This document shows positions 4,909 through 7,958 of a stretch of 7,958 bases of DNA, piece after piece; the stretch's first letter is position 1; each line of letters starts with the position of its first letter. The notes under the pieces were generated by a model. It was given only the letters and a program-made list of their open reading frames with translations, did no database searches and was not told the origin of the DNA. The DNA comes from Mycobacterium sp. (GTDB lineage: Bacteria > Actinomycetota > Actinomycetes > Mycobacteriales > Mycobacteriaceae): contig JAQSXQ010000061.1 in assembly GCA_029256565.1 (NCBI GenBank), forward strand, positions 1 through 7,958, in the 5' to 3' direction. The translations under genes and the position numbers were made by a program.

Positions 4909-4916
4909 GTGTCTTC

Positions 4917-5906
4917 GTGCGCTTCGGACTCTTCATTCCGCAGGGTTGGCGACTCGATCTCGTCGACATTCCGCCCGCCGACCATTGGCAGGTGATGCGA
5001 GACCTCGCTCAGCACGCCGACGGCGGGCCCTGGGACTCGCTGTGGGTGTACGACCACTTCCACACGGTGCCGGTACCGACGGACGAAGCCACCCACGAAG
5101 CCTGGTCGCTGATGGCCGCGTACGCCGCGACGACGTCCCGCATCAAGCTCGGTCAGATGTGTACCGCGATGAGCTACCGCAATCCCGTGTACCTGGCCAA
5201 GGTGGCAGCCACCACCGACGTCATCTCCGGTGGGCGCGTTCAGATGGGCATCGGCGGTGGTTGGTACGAGCACGAGTGGCGCGCCTACGGATACGGATTC
5301 CCCTCCGCGGGAGTCCGATTGGCTCGCCTCGATGAGGGTGTCCAGATCATGCGGGACGCCTGGCGCGACGGCCGGGTGAGCTTCGACGGCAAGCACTATC
5401 AGGTCGACGGGGCAATCGTTGCACCGAAACCGCTGCAGGACAACGGAATTCCGTTGTGGATCGCCGGCGGAGGGGAGAAGGTCACCCTGAAGATCGCGGC
5501 GAAGTACGCGCAGTACACCAACTTCACCTCTGAGCCGCAGGGCTTCCGGCACAAGTCGGAGGTGCTCGAGGGGCATTGCCGCGAGGTGGGCACCGATTAT
5601 GGCGCGATCGTCCGGTCGGCCAACTTCAACGCCGTCGTCGGAGGTTCCGAGGCGGAGGTACGGGACCGCGTCGAGCGCATCCGGGCGCGCCAGTCCACGA
5701 AGGCGAATGCGGAGGCCGTGGATGCGATGCTCTCGTCCGTGACGTCGGCGGACTCGGCGAGTGGGACTCCCGAGCAGGTCATCGAACGGCTGACGCGACT
5801 GCGCGACCTCGGTTGCGAGTACGCGATCCTCTACTTCCCCGAGGCGGCGTACGACCGCTCCGGGATCGAACTCTTCGAGCGCGAGGTCATCCCCGCCCTG
5901 TCGTAA
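4917..5906 (+). CDS. LLM-class F420-dependent oxidoreductase
   Basis: The product has 329 residues, a normal length for bacterial luciferase-like monooxygenase (LLM) fold enzymes that use coenzyme F420 in actinobacteria. The GTG at 4917 gives (M)RFGLFIPQGWRLDLVDI, the usual family opening with the first beta strand. Other marks are SLWVYDHFH (41-49), the strand RIKLGQMCTAMSYRNPVYLAK (75-95) containing the non-prolyl or cis-peptide region typical of the fold, DVISGGRVQMGIGGGWYEHE (101-120), GYGFPSAGVRLARLDEGVQIM (125-145), and the phosphate-binding PLWIAGGGEKVTLKIAAKYA (about 179-198). The family catalyses two-electron hydride transfer between F420 and organic substrates in the cytosol; the substrate here cannot be assigned. 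It appears monocistronic, with a candidate leaderless promoter and about 500 bp of non-coding DNA behind it. No odd residue or frame break is seen. Confidence 0.93.
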   Translation: MRFGLFIPQGWRLDLVDIPPADHWQVMRDLAQHADGGPWDSLWVYDHFHTVPVPTDEATHEAWSLMAAYAATTSRIKLGQMCTAMSYRNPVYLAKVAATTDVISGGRVQMGIGGGWYEHEWRAYGYGFPSAGVRLARLDEGVQIMRDAWRDGRVSFDGKHYQVDGAIVAPKPLQDNGIPLWIAGGGEKVTLKIAAKYAQYTNFTSEPQGFRHKSEVLEGHCREVGTDYGAIVRSANFNAVVGGSEAEVRDRVERIRARQSTKANAEAVDAMLSSVTSADSASGTPEQVIERLTRLRDLGCEYAILYFPEAAYDRSGIELFEREVIPALS

Positions 5907-6056
5907 TGGTCGCCATGGGGGTTCGCCGTGGTGAGCAACGTCGTCTTGCGGGTGATCCACGTTCTGCGTCGGCGGATGATGCCGCCCGCCCGGGATCTGT
6001 CGACTGACGGTGTTGCGTCGAGGGTTGTGCCGTACCGCGTCGTGGTGCAGGCAATT

Positions 6057-6089
6057 GTGATGCCGCTGACGGTAACTGTCATCACCGTC
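6057..6089. repeat. Two interlocked inverted repeats
   Basis: GTGATG (6057-6062) pairs with CATCAC (6080-6085), and GACGGT (6068-6073) pairs with ACCGTC (6084-6089). The right arms overlap by two bases, so the two pairings compete. Inside lies TGACGGTAACTGTCA (6067-6081), a 15-base dyad with one mismatched pair. Confidence 0.45.
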
Positions 6090-6146
6090 AAAAGCGCATC
6101 CACCAGCACTTGAGCGCTGTTCTCGAATAGCTCAGTTAGCCGGAAG

Positions 6147-6160
6147 GTTGCGAACGCAAC
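6147..6160. repeat. Perfect palindrome GTTGCG-AA-CGCAAC
   Basis: Six-base arms flank an AA centre, about 250 bp upstream of the start at 6403. It could be an operator for the large secreted-protein gene. Confidence 0.35.
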
Positions 6161-6189
6161 GACGCAGGTTTTGACGTTCGGAAATATAA

Positions 6190-6231
6190 GCCGACTTAGT
6201 CGTCGGCCATTTACGCTCGCGAAAATGAGCG
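6190..6231. repeat. Adjacent small hairpins in the leader region
   Basis: GCCGAC (6190-6195) pairs with GTCGGC (6202-6207) around TTAGTC, which itself overlaps CGACT-T-AGTCG. Right after it CGCTC (6214-6218) pairs with GAGCG (6227-6231). They could form in an RNA leader, or mark the end of a transcript from the LLM gene, although they start about 285 bp after its stop. Confidence 0.3.
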
Positions 6232-6390
6232 GCCGCAAACCGTGCTCAGCAACGTTGGAACGGTGAGCGGCTGGCACCTTCGGGGGCGGTAGGGCTTCAG
6301 CCGCGACGACGCTACGTCATCGCTCCTGGGTCGGTCATCGGTTCTCTTCGTGCTGCCAGAAAACGTTCATTCCGAACGGCACGAGCACCT

Positions 6391-6395
6391 GGAGA
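6391..6395 (+). promoter_or_regulatory. Shine-Dalgarno site for the large secreted protein
   Basis: GGAGA lies seven bases before the ATG at 6403, a normal distance, and fixes this start although the hydrophobic signal segment begins only 47 residues later. Confidence 0.6.
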
Positions 6396-6402
6396 CGATC
6401 GA

Positions 6403-7958
6403 ATGTGCGCTAACACCTCACGGCACCGCGTAGGGGACGACTCGGCTCAGGCGGGGGTGTGGGCGGCCAAGCAGATCCTCGTCAACGAAGGTTCGACGTC
6501 GGGTGGACGCCGGCACGCGGTGAAGCCGAACACCGGCTATGCGAGGTACATCGGCCGTGTGGGCGCTCTCGCCGTGTCGCTGGGGGTCGGAATGGCCGTT
6601 GCGACGTCGCCCGGCGTGGCCTACGCCGACGCGGAGTCCGACTCCGACTCGCCCGCGGCGTCCGGTTCTCCCGATGCGGGCCCCGCAGCGTCGGCAGCGC
6701 CCGCGTCATCGAGTTCGACTGACTCCGCTCCCGACGCGACGGACGTCGACGAGTCGCAAGGGTCTTCGTCTGCGTCCGAGTCGGGCGACGACGGTGGCCA
6801 CGTGCCGGAGATGAACGTGAGCAGCTCGGGTGGAGCGCACACGTCGACCTATGGCACGTCGGGAACCGGCGACGCGGATCCCGTCGATACGTCGACCGAG
6901 ACCGTGACCGAGACCGTGGTGGAGACCGAGGCGGGCCCGGAGGACGAGACGCCGGAGGTCGTCGAGGAACCGCCGGCGGGTACGTCGCCAGAACCGGTCG
7001 TGGAGGTGCCGGCCGACACGTCGGAACCGGTCGGCGCTCCCGCTGACCCGGTCGCGGGCGACGGTGACCACAACGATTCCGGGTCGCCAACCCAGCCGAG
7101 CATTGAGCCGGCCGGCGGGCAGGGTGAAGGCACGGACGCCGAGCCCGCGCCGAGTCCGCCTCAGACGCAGACGCTTTCCGTGACGGACGACCCGGCGCCG
7201 CCATCGGAGAGCACATTTCAGGCCACCTCGTTCAACACGCTCATCGTCCCCTCGCCCTCGGCCGATCCACTGTCGGCACTGCTGGCCGTACCGGGGGCCA
7301 TCATCAACGTGTTCACCGGCTTCGTGGGCGCGCTGCTCACCCCGTTCCTCGTGCCGGGTCCGTTCGCCCCTGCGCCCCTGCCGGGGCTGTGGGCGGTATT
7401 GGCCTGGGTGCGTAGGGAAATCCACCACACCTTCTTCAATCGCAGTCCCATCGCCGTTCCCATCCAGACCGGGCAGAGCCTGACGGGCGTCGTGACCGGC
7501 AACCTCAACGCGGTGGATCCCAATGGCGACCCGTTGACTGCCACGGTGACGCAGCAGGGCCAGTTCGGCACCGTCGTGATCAACGCGAACGGCACCTACA
7601 CCTACACACCGAACGGTGCAGTGCCCGCGGGCGGCATCATCGACTCGTTCAAGGTGACCATCACCGATGGCCCCGACATGCATCTGCCTGGGATCTTCGG
7701 TCTCGTGCAGGGCGTGTTCGAGTGCATCGCGCGATTCGTCGGCATCGCTCAGCCCGACACGATCGTGAAGACCATTCCCGTCACGGTCGTCGGTTCGGCG
7801 ATCGGGCTGCCGCCGGTGATCGTCACCAGCCCGGTGGGTCCGATCGTCACGCCGAACAGCCCACCGGTGGTGCTCGATTCGTCCCTCGTCGTCACCGACG
7901 TGGACTCGCCGAAGCTCTCGAGCGCGACGGTGAAGGTCGGCGTCGGATACTTCCAGGG
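6403..7958 (+). CDS. Large secreted Ig-like/VCBS-type repeat protein, N-terminal part (3' end outside window)
   Basis: The frame is open from the ATG at 6403 to the window edge (518 codons). Residues 1-46 are a long polar, basic N-region. YARYIGRVGALAVSLGVGMA (46-65) begins the hydrophobic signal core, and AYA before DA at 75/76 is the likely cleavage site. From memory this YIGRVGALAV opening recurs in large mycobacterial exported proteins. Residues 76-280 are acidic and Ser/Pro/Thr/Glu-rich, probably disordered. A hydrophobic stretch (about 280-335) leads to WVRREIHHTFFNRSP (335-349), then a first Ig-like module (350-424) with GVVTGNLNAVDPNGDPLTAT and GTYTYTPNG, hallmarks of VCBS/cadherin-like repeats. 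A spacer with a lone Cys (about 441) precedes a second module (SPPVVLDSSLVVTDVDSPKL, 486-505), cut by the window end. Many relatives run to thousands of residues. An adhesin or cell-surface role is inference. An SD (GGAGA) precedes the start. Confidence 0.85.
   Translation, partial: MCANTSRHRVGDDSAQAGVWAAKQILVNEGSTSGGRRHAVKPNTGYARYIGRVGALAVSLGVGMAVATSPGVAYADAESDSDSPAASGSPDAGPAASAAPASSSSTDSAPDATDVDESQGSSSASESGDDGGHVPEMNVSSSGGAHTSTYGTSGTGDADPVDTSTETVTETVVETEAGPEDETPEVVEEPPAGTSPEPVVEVPADTSEPVGAPADPVAGDGDHNDSGSPTQPSIEPAGGQGEGTDAEPAPSPPQTQTLSVTDDPAPPSESTFQATSFNTLIVPSPSADPLSALLAVPGAIINVFTGFVGALLTPFLVPGPFAPAPLPGLWAVLAWVRREIHHTFFNRSPIAVPIQTGQSLTGVVTGNLNAVDPNGDPLTATVTQQGQFGTVVINANGTYTYTPNGAVPAGGIIDSFKVTITDGPDMHLPGIFGLVQGVFECIARFVGIAQPDTIVKTIPVTVVGSAIGLPPVIVTSPVGPIVTPNSPPVVLDSSLVVTDVDSPKLSSATVKVGVGYFQ
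6895..6918 (+). repeat. Two tandem copies of a 12-base unit in the acidic region
   Basis: ACCGAGACCGTG occurs twice in a row, coding TETV-TETV, and is followed by the related GTGGAGACCGAG (VETE). The repeat keeps the frame, so copy number could vary by slippage without breaking the protein. Confidence 0.7.

Larger units (their letters stand above)
5907..6402. other. Long intergenic region with several dyads, no convincing gene
   Basis: These 496 bp are less GC-biased than the neighbours. A GTG-started 61-codon plus frame (5928-6113) and a minus frame (6277-5831) that runs into the LLM gene are open, but neither has a good ribosome binding site or recognisable protein sequence. Visible structure: interlocked dyads at 6057-6089, GTTGCG-AA-CGCAAC at 6147-6160, GCCGAC/GTCGGC at 6190-6207 and CGCTC/GAGCG at 6214-6231. 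TTGACG (6171-6176) resembles a -35, but no good -10 follows at the right distance. The region probably carries the promoter and 5' leader of the large secreted protein. Confidence 0.5.

Noticed and set aside
4902..5960. A 352-codon open frame antisense to the LLM oxidoreductase
   Set aside because: It is longer than the true gene, but its Arg/His/Gly/Val-rich composition is the usual reverse-strand shadow of a GC-rich gene, and the sense protein matches the LLM family end to end.
5928..6113. A 61-codon plus frame beginning GTG just after the LLM gene
   Set aside because: G/C-ending codons are common in it, but the ribosome binding site is poor, there is no homology I recognise, and dyads cross its 3' end.
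5831..6277. A 148-codon minus frame in the intergenic region after the LLM gene
   Set aside because: It overlaps the LLM 3' end by 76 bp, has no clear SD and no recognisable protein. It is the best candidate if a gene exists here, but I could not support it.
6235..6400. Possible cyclic-di-AMP (ydaO-type) riboswitch upstream of the secreted-protein gene
   Set aside because: Actinobacterial ydaO elements often precede secreted cell-wall proteins, so I looked, but the conserved core segments could not be lined up with this sequence.
6706..7683. A 325-codon antisense frame, plus other minus frames over the large secreted-protein gene
   Set aside because: Arg-rich shadow sequence. The plus frame starting at 6403 has an SD, a signal peptide and recognisable Ig-like modules and is open throughout.

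Overview
The window looks like a piece of a mycobacterial chromosome, most likely a fast-growing Mycolicibacterium-type species. The evidence is the high GC content, an almost textbook mycobacterial FadB C-terminus, an F420-dependent luciferase-like oxidoreductase, a DUF2505 protein, and three secreted proteins of mycobacterial style. No tRNA, rRNA, CRISPR array, transposase or phage gene is visible.

Layout, left to right. (1) The C-terminal third of fadB (fatty-acid beta-oxidation multifunctional enzyme) runs in from the left edge and ends at 729. It meets a convergent gene at a strong hairpin that can serve both strands. (2) That gene (2080 to 791, minus) encodes an exported protein with a hydrophobic Ala/Leu/Val-rich front half and a long acidic Ser/Thr/Asp tail. 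Its upstream region holds two copies of a TTAC-N6-GTAA dyad. (3) A minus-strand pair follows: a DUF2505 protein (3468 to 2962), then a small PNPOx/FMN-binding split-barrel protein (2922 to 2494), closed by a hairpin. (4) A divergent 96-residue protein with a CSCGW motif (3822-4112) converges, through another shared hairpin, on a small secreted Gly/Pro-rich protein (4717 to 4178). (5) An LLM-class F420-dependent oxidoreductase lies at 4917-5906. (6) About 500 bp without a convincing gene, but with several dyads, precede (7) a very large secreted Ig-like/VCBS-type repeat protein starting at 6403 and still open at the right edge.

The genes do not form one pathway. FadB belongs to lipid catabolism. 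The PNPOx-like and LLM proteins belong to flavin/F420 redox families common in mycobacteria. Three products are built for export. The clearest regulatory pattern is a split in how genes start: four cytosolic genes lack a Shine-Dalgarno site and have a TAGNNT -10 hexamer 6-8 nt before ATG/GTG, which suggests leaderless transcripts, while the three exported-protein genes have a purine-rich ribosome binding site (distant in one case). I did not find a clear new defence or biosynthetic system. The most notable items are the twin operators, the leaderless/leadered split, the CSCGW protein and the exported proteins.
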